Shown here one piece after another: positions 1-20,660 of a stretch of DNA of 64,000 nucleotides. Source of the DNA: Pseudomonas sp. FP2309. Lineage in GTDB: Bacteria > Pseudomonadota > Gammaproteobacteria > Pseudomonadales > Pseudomonadaceae. The position numbers and the translations under genes were made by a program. Below the pieces are notes generated by a model. The model worked only from the letters and a program-made list of their open reading frames with translations. It made no database searches and was not told the origin of the DNA. How positions within the stretch are numbered: position 1 is the first letter of the stretch; every line of letters begins with the position of its first letter. The DNA lies in assembly GCF_030687575.1 (NCBI RefSeq), contig NZ_CP117439.1:3897501-3961500 (forward strand), in the 5' to 3' direction.

Positions 1-2
1 AC

Positions 3-572
3 CTGACCGCCGACGGCAAACACGTGATCGCCGGCAACCTCTACGACGCCCAAGGCAATGACCTGAGCAACGCGCCCCTGGAAAAACTGGTCTACGCACC
101 AATGGCCAAGGAAGTCTGGGCCAAGATGGAAAACAGCAGCTGGATCCAGGACGGCGATAAAAACGCACCGCGCATCGTCTACCTGTTCAGCGACCCCAAC
201 TGCCCCTACTGCAACATGTTCTGGGAGCAGGCGCGGCCGTGGGTCAAGGCCGGCAAGGTGCAACTGCGCCATATCATGGTGGGTATCATCCGCGAAGACA
301 GCGCCGCCAAGTCAGCCGCCCTGTTCGCCGCCAAAGACCCGCAAAAGGCCCTGCAGGAGCACGAAGCCGCCGGCAAGGGCAGCACGTTGCAGGCACTGAC
401 CAAGATCCCGGCCGACATCGAGGCCAAGCTCGACGCCAACATGAAATTGATGGACGCGCTGGAATTGTCGGCGACGCCGGCAATTTTCTACCTGGATGAC
501 AAGGGTGGCTTGCAGCAACAGCAAGGCGCACCGTCGCCAGGCAAGCTGGCGACGATTATGGGCCCCAAATAG
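3..572 (+). CDS. dsbG: Thiol:disulfide interchange protein DsbG, 3' part
   Basis: The frame is open at the left edge, so the signal peptide and dimerisation domain lie outside the window. About 189 residues are visible. They hold the thioredoxin-fold catalytic domain with a CPYC active site in the context SDPNCPYCNMFWEQ and a cis-proline loop (SATPAIFYLDD). CPYC is the DsbG form; DsbC usually has CGYC. DsbG is a periplasmic dimer that reduces or isomerises wrongly oxidised cysteines and rescues sulfenylated single cysteines. It converges on pvdL, with a long hairpin between the two stop codons. The family call is firm; DsbG rather than DsbC rests on the CPYC motif. Confidence 0.88.
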   Translation: MTADGKHVIAGNLYDAQGNDLSNAPLEKLVYAPMAKEVWAKMENSSWIQDGDKNAPRIVYLFSDPNCPYCNMFWEQARPWVKAGKVQLRHIMVGIIREDSAAKSAALFAAKDPQKALQEHEAAGKGSTLQALTKIPADIEAKLDANMKLMDALELSATPAIFYLDDKGGLQQQQGAPSPGKLATIMGPK

Positions 573-576
573 GCAG

Positions 577-626
577 TGCCTGTCAGGTCTCGTCGGGGGC
601 TTGCCCCTGATGAGACCTGACAGGCA
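577..626. terminator. Long hairpin between convergent dsbG and pvdL
   Basis: TGCCTGTCAGGTCTC and its reverse complement flank a GGGG-CTTG-CCCC core, giving arms of about 23 bp with two mismatches. It lies between two convergent stop codons and probably ends transcription both ways. There is no clear T-run. The core resembles REP-type hairpins. Confidence 0.7.
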
Positions 627-633
627 ACTGAGG

Positions 634-13557
<12,924 letters not shown>

Positions 13558-13609
13558 GGGGTTCCTGCCTGAAATCGGCTTACAGGGAAATCGGGAAATT
13601 AGGGGGCGT

Positions 13610-14362
13610 TCAGCCGGCGGCCAGTTGCCGCGCCGCGCCATTGCGCCAGCGGGCCAGGTGCTGCTCGGCGTAGCGCCGCATGCAGCGCAGTACGGCGCTT
13701 TCGTGCTGCACGAGAAAGAAGTGGTGGCCGTCAAACATGTCCAGGGAAAAACCACTGGCGGCATCGAGTTGCCAGTCGAGCAATTGGTCGGCGCGCACGC
13801 TGTCCTGCTTGCCGCCAAACACGTGGATCGGCATTCCCAGGGGCGCGCGCCGGCCGTAGGTGAAGCTGCCGCAGAGCAGGAAGTCCGCGCGCAGGATCGG
13901 CAGCATCAGTTGCATCAATTCGGGGTTGGCCAGGGCTTCTTCGGCGGTGCCCTTGAGCTCACGCAGGCGCTCGATCAGTTGCTCATCGGTCTTTTCGATG
14001 GCGTATTCGCTGACGTCGCGGCGCGCCGGACCGGCCGTGCCGGAGGCGAACAGGGCCAGGGGCGCCGGCGCATTGCGCGCTTTCAGCGCGTGGGCCAATT
14101 CGAATGCCAGCAGCCCGCCAAGGCTGTGCCCGAACAAGGCGTAGGGCCCATTCAGGTCGCGGCTGATCTCATCGGCCAACTGGGCGGCCAAGGCCGTGAT
14201 GTCGCGCTGCAACGGCTCGTCCATGCGCATGCCACGGCCCGGTAATTCCAGCGGGCACACCTGCAACCACTCCGGCAGGGCTCGACGCCAGCGCGCATAC
14301 ACCATGGCACTGGCGCCTGAATAGGGCAGGCAGAACAGGCGCAGTCGGGTGGGGGTACTCAT
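13610..14362 (-). CDS. pvdG: Type II thioesterase PvdG
   Basis: 250 residues of the alpha/beta-hydrolase thioesterase family linked to peptide synthetases. The nucleophile motif GHSLGG (Ser near residue 80) is visible. The acid lies in FGGKQDS and the histidine in DGHHFFL near the C-terminus. Such enzymes free misprimed carrier domains and keep the assembly line moving; in P. aeruginosa the gene sits between pvdS and pvdL, as here. The ATG at 14362 has no good ribosome-binding site of its own. It overlaps, as ATGA, the stop of a 17-codon ORF that does have one, so translation may be coupled. Confidence 0.92.
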   Translation of the reverse strand: MSTPTRLRLFCLPYSGASAMVYARWRRALPEWLQVCPLELPGRGMRMDEPLQRDITALAAQLADEISRDLNGPYALFGHSLGGLLAFELAHALKARNAPAPLALFASGTAGPARRDVSEYAIEKTDEQLIERLRELKGTAEEALANPELMQLMLPILRADFLLCGSFTYGRRAPLGMPIHVFGGKQDSVRADQLLDWQLDAASGFSLDMFDGHHFFLVQHESAVLRCMRRYAEQHLARWRNGAARQLAAG

Positions 14363-14412
14363 CGCTCGAGTACCGCGAACTGAAACACGCTGTGTGCACG
14401 ATAAAAACCCAT
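14359..14412 (-). CDS. Possible 17-residue leader ORF upstream of pvdG
   Basis: ATG at 14412 reads [17 protein letters not shown] and ends in TGA overlapping the pvdG start. A strong GCAGGAGG site lies 6 nt upstream of this ATG, which is better than anything in front of pvdG. It may be a leader peptide for translational coupling or a remnant of a longer gene. I recognise no family. Confidence 0.35.
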   Translation of the reverse strand: MGFYRAHSVFQFAVLER

Positions 14413-14473
14413 CTCGTCCTCCTGCGGGTGCTGATCCTTGGCCGCCTGACTAACGGACCTGTCACCCAAAAGA

Positions 14474-14497
14474 ACGGACGGCATCGGCAAATAATTA
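14474..14497 (-). promoter_or_regulatory. Candidate PvdS (iron-starvation) promoter for pvdG-pvdL
   Basis: On the minus strand TAATT is followed after 16 nt by CGT. The known PvdS box is TAAAT-N16/17-CGT, so there is one mismatch and correct spacing. It lies about 60 nt before the leader ORF. Confidence 0.5.
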
Positions 14498-14565
14498 GTC
14501 GTCGGCCACCTACGAGACACACATCACAGCTTACGAGAAGGCACAAGATTAGTTCGCCTTCTCAT

Positions 14566-14594
14566 TTGACAATCATTATCATTCAGCCTAATTT
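14566..14594 (+). promoter_or_regulatory. Fur-controlled sigma70 promoter of pvdS
   Basis: TTGACA at 14566-14571 and TAATTT at 14589-14594 are 17 nt apart. The spacer holds GACAATCATTATCATT, a good half of the Fur consensus GATAATGATAATCATTATC. Fur bound here would block the polymerase when iron is plentiful. The ATG follows 67 nt later. Confidence 0.75.
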
Positions 14595-14661
14595 GTTGCC
14601 CGATGTGTAGGAGGCCTCAGCAAGGACGCCCTCCCCCAACCTCTTTATCAAGGTGATTTCC

Positions 14662-15213
14662 ATGACGGAACAAGTATCCACAGGCAGGTGCGACTCACCA
14701 CTTCTGCAGGCGTTCGTCGACAATCGACTGATCCTGGTGAAGATTGCAGCACGCATCACCGGGTGCCGCTCCCGTGCGGAAGATGTGGTGCAGGACGCCT
14801 ACTTCCGATTGCAGTCGGCGCCGACCATTACGTCTTCGTTCAAGGCCCAGTTGAGCTATCTGTTCCAGATCGTGCGCAACCTCGCCATCGATCACTACCG
14901 TAAGCAGGCACTGGAGCTCAAATACTCCGGGACGGAAGAGGAAGGCTTGAATGTGGTCATTCACGGCGCGTCACCGGAAACCTCCCATATCAATTTCAAC
15001 ACCTTGGAAAACATCGCCGACGCCCTGACGCAGCTACCCCAGCGTACCCGCTACGCGTTCGAGATGTACCGTCTGCACGGCGTGCCGCAAAAGGACATCG
15101 CCAAGGAACTGGGGGTCTCGCCCACATTGGTGAATTTCATGATTCGCGACGCGCTGGTGCATTGCCGCAAGGTCTCGGGCAACCACAGCGACACCTTTGC
15201 ACGGCGGGTTTGA
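14662..15213 (+). CDS. pvdS: Extracytoplasmic-function sigma factor PvdS
   Basis: 183 residues from the ATG at 14662, chosen over an upstream in-frame GTG at 14653 because AAGG lies 7 nt before it and PvdS proteins begin M(S/T)EQ. Sigma region 2 (RAEDVVQDAYFRLQ; FQIVRNLAIDHYRKQ) and region 4 (RTRYAFEMYRLHGVPQKDIAKELG, a helix-turn-helix) are both present. PvdS directs RNA polymerase to pyoverdine genes at TAAAT-N16-CGT promoters and is held by the anti-sigma FpvR until ferripyoverdine binds FpvA; neither is in this window. It is transcribed away from pvdG and converges on pvdYII. Confidence 0.97.
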   Translation: MTEQVSTGRCDSPLLQAFVDNRLILVKIAARITGCRSRAEDVVQDAYFRLQSAPTITSSFKAQLSYLFQIVRNLAIDHYRKQALELKYSGTEEEGLNVVIHGASPETSHINFNTLENIADALTQLPQRTRYAFEMYRLHGVPQKDIAKELGVSPTLVNFMIRDALVHCRKVSGNHSDTFARRV

Positions 15214-15217
15214 CGGC

Positions 15218-15252
15218 CCGCTGATCGCTCCCAGGGCGGGAACGATCAGCGG
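15218..15252. terminator. Hairpin between convergent pvdS and pvdYII
   Basis: CCGCTGATCG (15218-15227) pairs with CGATCAGCGG (15243-15252), and the inner TCCC/GGGA lengthens the stem. It fills the 43-bp gap between the two stop codons. Confidence 0.7.
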
Positions 15253-15256
15253 TGGT

Positions 15257-16270
15257 TCAGACTAATCCACACCGCGCAAAAAACCGCTCCCGCCCCAGGA
15301 TCATCAGCGCCGCGCGCTTGTGCGGGAAGTCGAACTCCTTCTCGCAATGGAAGCACTGGTTGTGCATGTGACCGATCATCTTTGCGTTATCGGCACGGGG
15401 CTCCGCCACCACGCGTTGGGTACGCGGATCATCCAGAAACAGGTAGTGCACCAGCGCCGACAACCAACTGGCAACCTTGTGCGGACCGCGATGATGTTCC
15501 TCGCCCACCAGCATGTGAATGCCCCGATCATAGTCGCCGGCATCGTAGAACGGTGCGATACGGTCTTCCTTGGCCCAGTAGGCTTCGAAGTAGGCAAAGG
15601 GTTCGTCATCGAAACAGCCGATCAACGTGAGGGTGTGCGGGTCGGCTTGCAGCTTGCCGAGGTAGTCACGGTGCTGTTCGAGGCTGCCGCTTTCCTGCCA
15701 GAAATTCGCCACCCGCGCGCTGTTCTGCCAGCGATTGAAGCGCGCTACGTCCACGTCGATCTCCACGGTACGCAGTGAAATCCACGCGCCAAGACGTGCG
15801 TCGAAACGGCGGTACACCTCACCACGCGGCTTGGGCGCACGGGCGGGATGGCGCTTGCCATCACTGATGATCATCTGTTGCGGGTAACTGCCACTGGGCG
15901 CGTGCCCCAGCCACGGCTGGGGTAACTGCCAGAACAGGGTGCGCTCACAGTGGTATTGCCCGGGGCTGTCACTGCTCACCAACAGCCCACTGCGCAAGGC
16001 TTCTTCGGGCGCATGCTCAAGATGCCAGGTCAGGCGCTGGCGGGTCGGCTCCTTGACGAACAACCAGTAGCAGGCCGCCCACAACGCCCTTGCCGATGGC
16101 ACCTCGTTGGCCTGCTGCAGGTGCACGTGCAGTTCGTCACCGCGCTCCAGGCGCAGCCGGGCCAACGGCTGGCCTTCCAGGGTCAGGCTCAGGTGGCTTT
16201 CGGTTTCATCGGCATTCAGGGCAGGCCCGGCCGGCAACGGCAAGACCGACAGGTCATTCAGATTGGACAT
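15257..16270 (-). CDS. pvdYII: Hydroxyornithine acetyltransferase for pyoverdine (PvdYII type)
   Basis: 337 residues. The C-terminal half (about 165-330) is the IucB/RhbD/AlcB-type siderophore acetyltransferase domain, seen in FDDEPFAYFEAYWAKEDRI, GIHMLVGEEHHRGPHKV and EPRADNAKMIGHMHNQCFHCEKEFDF; I split this as separate blocks. The N-terminal half is the usual variable extension. Enzymes of this type acetylate N5-hydroxyornithine, giving the acetyl-hydroxyornithine hydroxamate of some pyoverdines in place of the formyl form made by PvdF. A consensus PvdS box lies upstream. PvdYII of P. aeruginosa type II strains is the best named relative. The siderophore acetyltransferase call is firm; the exact substrate is inferred from the neighbours. 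Confidence 0.85.
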   Translation of the reverse strand: MSNLNDLSVLPLPAGPALNADETESHLSLTLEGQPLARLRLERGDELHVHLQQANEVPSARALWAACYWLFVKEPTRQRLTWHLEHAPEEALRSGLLVSSDSPGQYHCERTLFWQLPQPWLGHAPSGSYPQQMIISDGKRHPARAPKPRGEVYRRFDARLGAWISLRTVEIDVDVARFNRWQNSARVANFWQESGSLEQHRDYLGKLQADPHTLTLIGCFDDEPFAYFEAYWAKEDRIAPFYDAGDYDRGIHMLVGEEHHRGPHKVASWLSALVHYLFLDDPRTQRVVAEPRADNAKMIGHMHNQCFHCEKEFDFPHKRAALMILGRERFFARCGLV

Positions 16271-16306
16271 GGAAAGGGCTCACGCTCGTCGACAGATAAA
16301 GAAGTG

Positions 16307-16330
16307 ACGTGAGCCACACGCGCAAATTTA
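16307..16330 (-). promoter_or_regulatory. Consensus PvdS promoter of pvdYII
   Basis: The minus strand reads GCTAAAT, then CGT after exactly 16 nt following TAAAT, a full match to the PvdS box TAAAT-N16-CGT. It lies 37 nt upstream of the pvdYII ATG at 16270. Confidence 0.8.
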
Positions 16331-16335
16331 GCCGT

Positions 16336-17136
16336 TCAAGGTGCCGCCATCACATCGATGCGGTACGGCTCGAAAATCTTCAGCATCTGCCCGCTGTCGC
16401 GCAGCCCCTTGAGCAACGCCGAAAACGCCTCCGCGGTGATCGGCGCCTTGGGCCGTAGCAAGGCGTAATGGTGATACACCTGGTCGATGCGCTCCGACAC
16501 CAGGAACTGCCCCGCCATGTCGGCGTTACGCACCATGAAGTCACTCAGGTAGGAGCGGGTCACCAAGGCGATGTCGGCCCGCCCACGGGCGACCATCAGC
16601 AGGTTGCTGTCATGGGAGTAGGTCAACGTGGCGTTGAAGTGCTCGGCCATGTACTTGGGGTCGGAGTTGAAGTGGGCGAAGGCATAGTGATAACCGCTGA
16701 ACACCGCCAGGCGTTTGCCGTCCAGGTCCGCAAAATAACGCTGCTCGCGACCGAGTTTGCGTTGGGCAACGAAAATTTCCGCATCCTCAAGGCCCATGTC
16801 GACGGCCGTATGGGGGATTTCCTGCCAGCCCCAGTCGGGGTTTTCGAAGATGGCCATGTCGATCCGGCCTTGTTCGAAATCGCGAAAGCGCCGGGGAATG
16901 GAGGTGGGCACCAGCACAAATTGGTAATTGCTTTGCGCGGCGTTCAAAGCCTCGACCAGTTGCGGCAACAGACCGGTGTCGGCGCCCTGCTCCGGGCGCA
17001 CGGTATAGGGCGGGAAATGTGCCGCACCGATGCGCACCAACTGCGCCGCCGACGCCGGCATCCACCACGCGGTGCCGAGTGCCCATAGAGTAAGTCCTGC
17101 AGCCAATCGCCATGGCGTTAACATCAAGGCACGCAC
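16336..17136 (-). CDS. Periplasmic solute-binding protein, family 3-like
   Basis: 266 residues. A Sec signal peptide (RLAAGLTLWALGTAWW, cleavage after PASA near residue 30) is followed by a type 2 periplasmic-binding fold: IGAAHFPPYT, GLLPQLVEALNAAQ, FEQGRIDMAIFENPDWGW, then LVARGRADIALVTRSYL. This is the shape of amino-acid-type ABC receptors and of stand-alone sensors. No transporter permease or ATPase is next to it, so it may be an orphan receptor, or work with a chemoreceptor or cyclic-di-GMP enzyme elsewhere. A start at 17124 is possible. The ligand cannot be told. It lies downstream of no obvious partner, between the pvd and atu blocks. Confidence 0.75.
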   Translation of the reverse strand: MRALMLTPWRLAAGLTLWALGTAWWMPASAAQLVRIGAAHFPPYTVRPEQGADTGLLPQLVEALNAAQSNYQFVLVPTSIPRRFRDFEQGRIDMAIFENPDWGWQEIPHTAVDMGLEDAEIFVAQRKLGREQRYFADLDGKRLAVFSGYHYAFAHFNSDPKYMAEHFNATLTYSHDSNLLMVARGRADIALVTRSYLSDFMVRNADMAGQFLVSERIDQVYHHYALLRPKAPITAEAFSALLKGLRDSGQMLKIFEPYRIDVMAAP

Positions 17137-17217
17137 CGTTCAACACATTGATGGCGATAAGCTAGGCGTTTTTAACTGGCGAGACAACTTTTCATCGGCA
17201 AATTAATGGCTTGCGCC

Positions 17218-17841
17218 TCAATCGGCTTTCAGAACCATCAACAACGCCTCTTGGGCCAGTTGCTCCAGGGTCAGACTGCCTTCGGCACGGAACCAGGTGG
17301 TGGTCCACGATAACGCCCCGGTGAGAAAGCGCCGCGCAATGAACACGTCCCCCTTGATATAGCCCGCGGCCTTGGCTTCCCCCAGCACCTGCAGCCAAAT
17401 CTCTTCGTACACATCGCGCAGGGCCAGCACCCGGGCCTGGCCGTCGTCCGACAGCGAGCGCCATTCGTACACCAACACCGCCATGGCCTCGCCACTGCCG
17501 CCCATGATCGACTGCAATTCGCAGCGAATCAGCGCCAGCACGCGCTCACGCACATTCCCCGCCTCCTGCAGCGACGCGCGCATCAGCGCGGTGTTGTAGC
17601 GGATGGTTTCCTCCATCACCGCGCGCAGGATCTCGTCCTTGCTCTTGAAGTGATGAAAAATACTGCCGCTCTGGATCCCCACCGCGCCAGCCAGGTCACG
17701 CACGGTGGTGCGCTCGAAGCCCTTGTTGCGAAACAGGTGAGCCGCGGTTTGCAGCAACTTGCCCCGGGCGCTGTCGGGGTCGGTCAATTGGCCGCCGTCG
17801 ATCAGGGTGCGCATCACCCGCAGGGCTGTTTGCTCATCCAT
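17218..17841 (-). CDS. atuR: TetR-family repressor AtuR
   Basis: 207 residues with an N-terminal TetR helix-turn-helix (about 25-70: LLQTAAHLFRNKGFERTTVRDLAGAVGIQSGSIFHHF, given here as the region that shows it) and a helical ligand-binding C-terminus. It is divergent from atuA, with 153 bp between the starts that hold two CAAGCGCTTG palindromes. AtuR is known as the repressor of the atu cluster in P. aeruginosa, released by a pathway intermediate. GGAGAG lies before the ATG at 17841. Identity rests on the family plus the position. Confidence 0.85.
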   Translation of the reverse strand: MDEQTALRVMRTLIDGGQLTDPDSARGKLLQTAAHLFRNKGFERTTVRDLAGAVGIQSGSIFHHFKSKDEILRAVMEETIRYNTALMRASLQEAGNVRERVLALIRCELQSIMGGSGEAMAVLVYEWRSLSDDGQARVLALRDVYEEIWLQVLGEAKAAGYIKGDVFIARRFLTGALSWTTTWFRAEGSLTLEQLAQEALLMVLKAD

Positions 17842-17904
17842 GCCACTCTCCTTTACTTCTACTCACGTCGTGGCCGGCAATTTAGGCCGTGCCCGCCACC
17901 CAAG

Positions 17905-17953
17905 CAAGCGCTTGGCTAAAACTTGTGACAGGCGTTTACAAACCAAGCGCTTG
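17905..17953. promoter_or_regulatory. Twin AtuR operator candidates between atuR and atuA
   Basis: The perfect palindrome CAAGCGCTTG occurs at 17905-17914 and 17944-17953, 39 bp apart centre to centre (near four helical turns), each with extra mirrored bases (AAGCAAGCGCTTGG and CCAAGCGCTTGCTT). The second lies between a possible -35 TTTACA (17935) and -10 TAGTCT (17959) for atuA, so binding there would block transcription. Confidence 0.75.
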
Positions 17954-17994
17954 CTTGGTAGTCTCGGCAACAGCCACTCGAGGAAGGATTTCTC

Positions 17995-19773
17995 ATGAGC
18001 AAGACGGTTCGTATCGGCTGTGCCAGCGCCTTCTGGGGCGACACCTGCACCGCGGCCGCGCAGTTAGTGCACGGCGGCAAGCTGGATTACCTGGTGTTCG
18101 ACTACCTGGCGGAAGTCACTATGTCGATCCTGGCCGGCGCACGGTTGAAAGACCCTCAAGCCGGTTACGCCACGGATTTTGTCGAGGTGCTGACACCCCT
18201 GCTGGCCGAGATCCAGCGCCAGGGCATTCGCGTGATCAGCAATGCCGGCGGCATCCACCCCCAGGCCTGCGCCGCCGCCCTGCAAGCGGCCTGCGACAAG
18301 GCACACATCCCGCTGAAAATCGCCGTGTTGCTCGGCGACGATCTGCACCCCCAGCTCAAACACCTGCGTACGGTCAGCGACATGTTCAACGGCGCGCCGC
18401 TGCCGCCGATGTGTGTGTCCGCCAATGCCTACCTCGGCGCGCCGGGCATCACCCAGGCCTTGCAGCTGGGCGCCGATATCGTCATCACCGGTCGGGTGGT
18501 CGACAGCGCGGTGGTCAGTGCCGCGCTGGTGCACGAATTCAATTGGGCGTGGCACGACTACGACCGCCTCGCCCAGGCCGCCCTCGCCGGGCATATCATC
18601 GAATGCGGCGCGCAGTGCACCGGCGGTAATTTCACCGACTGGCGCGATGTGCCCGACTACGAAAACATCGGTTTCCCTATCGTCGACGTCAGCGCCGACG
18701 GCGCGTTCACGGTGAGCAAGGTCGACGGCACCGGCGGGCTGATCAGTGAACTGAGCGTGGCCGAACAACTGCTGTACGAAATCGGCGACCCGCGCGCTTA
18801 TTTATTGCCCGATGTGATCTGCGACTTCAGCCAGGTTGAGGTGCAGCAACAGGGCGAAAACCGCGTTCACCTGAGCGGCGCCCACGGCATGCCGCCGACC
18901 GACACCTACAAGGTCAGCGCCACTTACCCCGACGGTTTCCGCTGCACCGCCAGTTGCCTGATCGCCGGGATCGACGCCGTGGCCAAGGCCGAGCGGGTCA
19001 GCCAGGCCATCATCAACAAAACCTCGCACTTGTTCAGCCAGCGCGGCTGGGCGCCTTACACCGAGGTGAACATCGAACTGCTGGGCAGCGAAGCCACCTA
19101 CGGCGCCCACGCCCTGCGCCATGACTGCCGTGAGGTGGTGGTCAAGCTCGCCGTACGCCATCCGAACAAACAGGCGCTGGTGCTGTTCGCCCGCGAGATC
19201 GCCCAGGCGGCGACGGGCATGGCGCCGGGGTTGACCGGGATCGTTGGCGGGCGGCCGACGGTTTATCCGTTGATTCGGCTGTTTTCGTTCCTGATCGATA
19301 AAGCCCAGTGTGAACCGGTGGTCGACTTCCAGGGCCAGCGCCACCCCTGCATCCTGCCGCCCGCGACGCCCCTGGCCACGCCCACCGCGCCGATGGAAGC
19401 GCCAAAACCCCAAGGCCGCGCCGACGCCAGCGTCCCCCTGGTAAAACTCGCGGTGGCGCGCTCCGGCGACAAGGGCAACCACAGCAATATCGGCGTGATC
19501 GCGCGCCGCCCCGAGTACCTGCCGTGGATCGCCGAGGCCCTGACGCCCGAGGTGGTCGTCGACTGGATGAGCCACGTACTTGACCCCCTCATCGGCCGCG
19601 TCGAGCGTTGGTATCTGCCGGGCAGCCACAGCTTGAACTTCCTGCTGGAAAACGCCCTGGGCGGCGGCGGTATCGCCAGCCTGCGCATCGACCCCCAAGG
19701 CAAGGCCTTCGCCCAGCAACTGCTGGAAATCCCCATCGCCGTGCCGCAACACCTCGCCGATCAACTCACCTAA
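17995..19773 (+). CDS. atuA: Acyclic terpene utilisation protein AtuA
   Basis: 592 residues of the AtuA/DUF1446 family. Conserved blocks include [11 protein letters not shown] near the start, [10 protein letters not shown], and GRVVDSAVV. The C-terminal part ([19 protein letters not shown]) is the second domain of this family. AtuA is needed for growth on citronellol and geraniol, but its biochemical step is unsettled. It is the first gene of a rightward operon; AAGGA lies 7 nt before the ATG. atuB follows after 11 bp. The name is sure because the next five genes are the known atu set in the known order. Confidence 0.93.
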   Translation: MSKTVRIGCASAFWGDTCTAAAQLVHGGKLDYLVFDYLAEVTMSILAGARLKDPQAGYATDFVEVLTPLLAEIQRQGIRVISNAGGIHPQACAAALQAACDKAHIPLKIAVLLGDDLHPQLKHLRTVSDMFNGAPLPPMCVSANAYLGAPGITQALQLGADIVITGRVVDSAVVSAALVHEFNWAWHDYDRLAQAALAGHIIECGAQCTGGNFTDWRDVPDYENIGFPIVDVSADGAFTVSKVDGTGGLISELSVAEQLLYEIGDPRAYLLPDVICDFSQVEVQQQGENRVHLSGAHGMPPTDTYKVSATYPDGFRCTASCLIAGIDAVAKAERVSQAIINKTSHLFSQRGWAPYTEVNIELLGSEATYGAHALRHDCREVVVKLAVRHPNKQALVLFAREIAQAATGMAPGLTGIVGGRPTVYPLIRLFSFLIDKAQCEPVVDFQGQRHPCILPPATPLATPTAPMEAPKPQGRADASVPLVKLAVARSGDKGNHSNIGVIARRPEYLPWIAEALTPEVVVDWMSHVLDPLIGRVERWYLPGSHSLNFLLENALGGGGIASLRIDPQGKAFAQQLLEIPIAVPQHLADQLT

Positions 19774-19784
19774 GGAGCGCTGCC

Positions 19785-20657
19785 GTGGCCTTCGATTCAA
19801 TCTTCAAAGCCGACCTGTTTCACGGGCAGACCGTGATGGTCACCGGTGGCGGCAGCGGTATCGGCCGCTGCACCGCCCACGAACTGGCGGCCCTGGGCGC
19901 CCAGGTGGTGCTGGTGGGGCGCAAGCCGGACAAGCTGCAAACCGTCGCGGCAGAAATCGTCGAAGACGGCGGCAGCGCCCATTGGCAGGTGTGTGACATC
20001 CGCGATGAAGAGGCGGTGAAAGCACTGGTCAGCCGGATCCTTCACGCACACGGTCCCATCCACGGGTTGGTCAACAATGCCGGGGGCCAGTACCCCTCCC
20101 CGCTGGCATCGATCAATCAGAAAGGCTTCGAAACCGTGCTGCGCACCAACCTGGTGGGCGGCTTTCTGGTGGCCCGCGAAGTGTTCAACCAGTCGATGAG
20201 CCGTCACGGCGGCGCCATCGTCAACATGCTCGCCGACATGTGGGGCGGCATGCCCGGCATGGGGCACTCGGGGGCCGCCCGCGCGGGCATGGACAACTTC
20301 ACCAAGACCGCCGCGGTCGAGTGGGGCTGCGCCGGGGTGCGGGTCAACGCGGTGGCGCCGGGCTGGATTGCGTCCAGCGGCATGGACACCTACGAAGGCG
20401 CGTTCAAGGCGGTGATCCCCACCCTGCGCGAGCATGTGCCGCTCAAGCGTATCGGCACCGAATCGGAAGTCAGCGCGGCCATCGTGTTCCTGCTCAGCCC
20501 GGCTGCGGCGTTTATCAGCGGCAGCACCCTGCGCATCGACGGCGCCGCCAGCCTGGGCAGCCGCGCCTGGCCGCTGCACAAGGCACAGCCGCCGAGCGCG
20601 GCGTTCAATGGTTTCCACCGCGCCTATCTGCCGGATGTGCTCAAGGAAGGGACCTGA
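19785..20657 (+). CDS. atuB: Short-chain dehydrogenase AtuB
   Basis: 290 residues from a GTG at 19785, chosen for AAGGAG 7 nt upstream and for the fit of the SDR fold. The Rossmann motif TGGGSGIG (about 21-28) and the NNAGG loop are clear. The usual catalytic YxxxK is not in its normal form: the region after the active-site strand reads GHSGAARAGMDNFTK, with alanine or glycine where tyrosine would be expected, as in some 2,4-dienoyl-CoA reductase-like SDRs. AtuB is thought to act on citronellol- or geraniol-derived intermediates. It is 11 bp after atuA and 3 bp before atuC. Confidence 0.85.
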   Translation: MAFDSIFKADLFHGQTVMVTGGGSGIGRCTAHELAALGAQVVLVGRKPDKLQTVAAEIVEDGGSAHWQVCDIRDEEAVKALVSRILHAHGPIHGLVNNAGGQYPSPLASINQKGFETVLRTNLVGGFLVAREVFNQSMSRHGGAIVNMLADMWGGMPGMGHSGAARAGMDNFTKTAAVEWGCAGVRVNAVAPGWIASSGMDTYEGAFKAVIPTLREHVPLKRIGTESEVSAAIVFLLSPAAAFISGSTLRIDGAASLGSRAWPLHKAQPPSAAFNGFHRAYLPDVLKEGT

Positions 20658-20660
20658 ACC

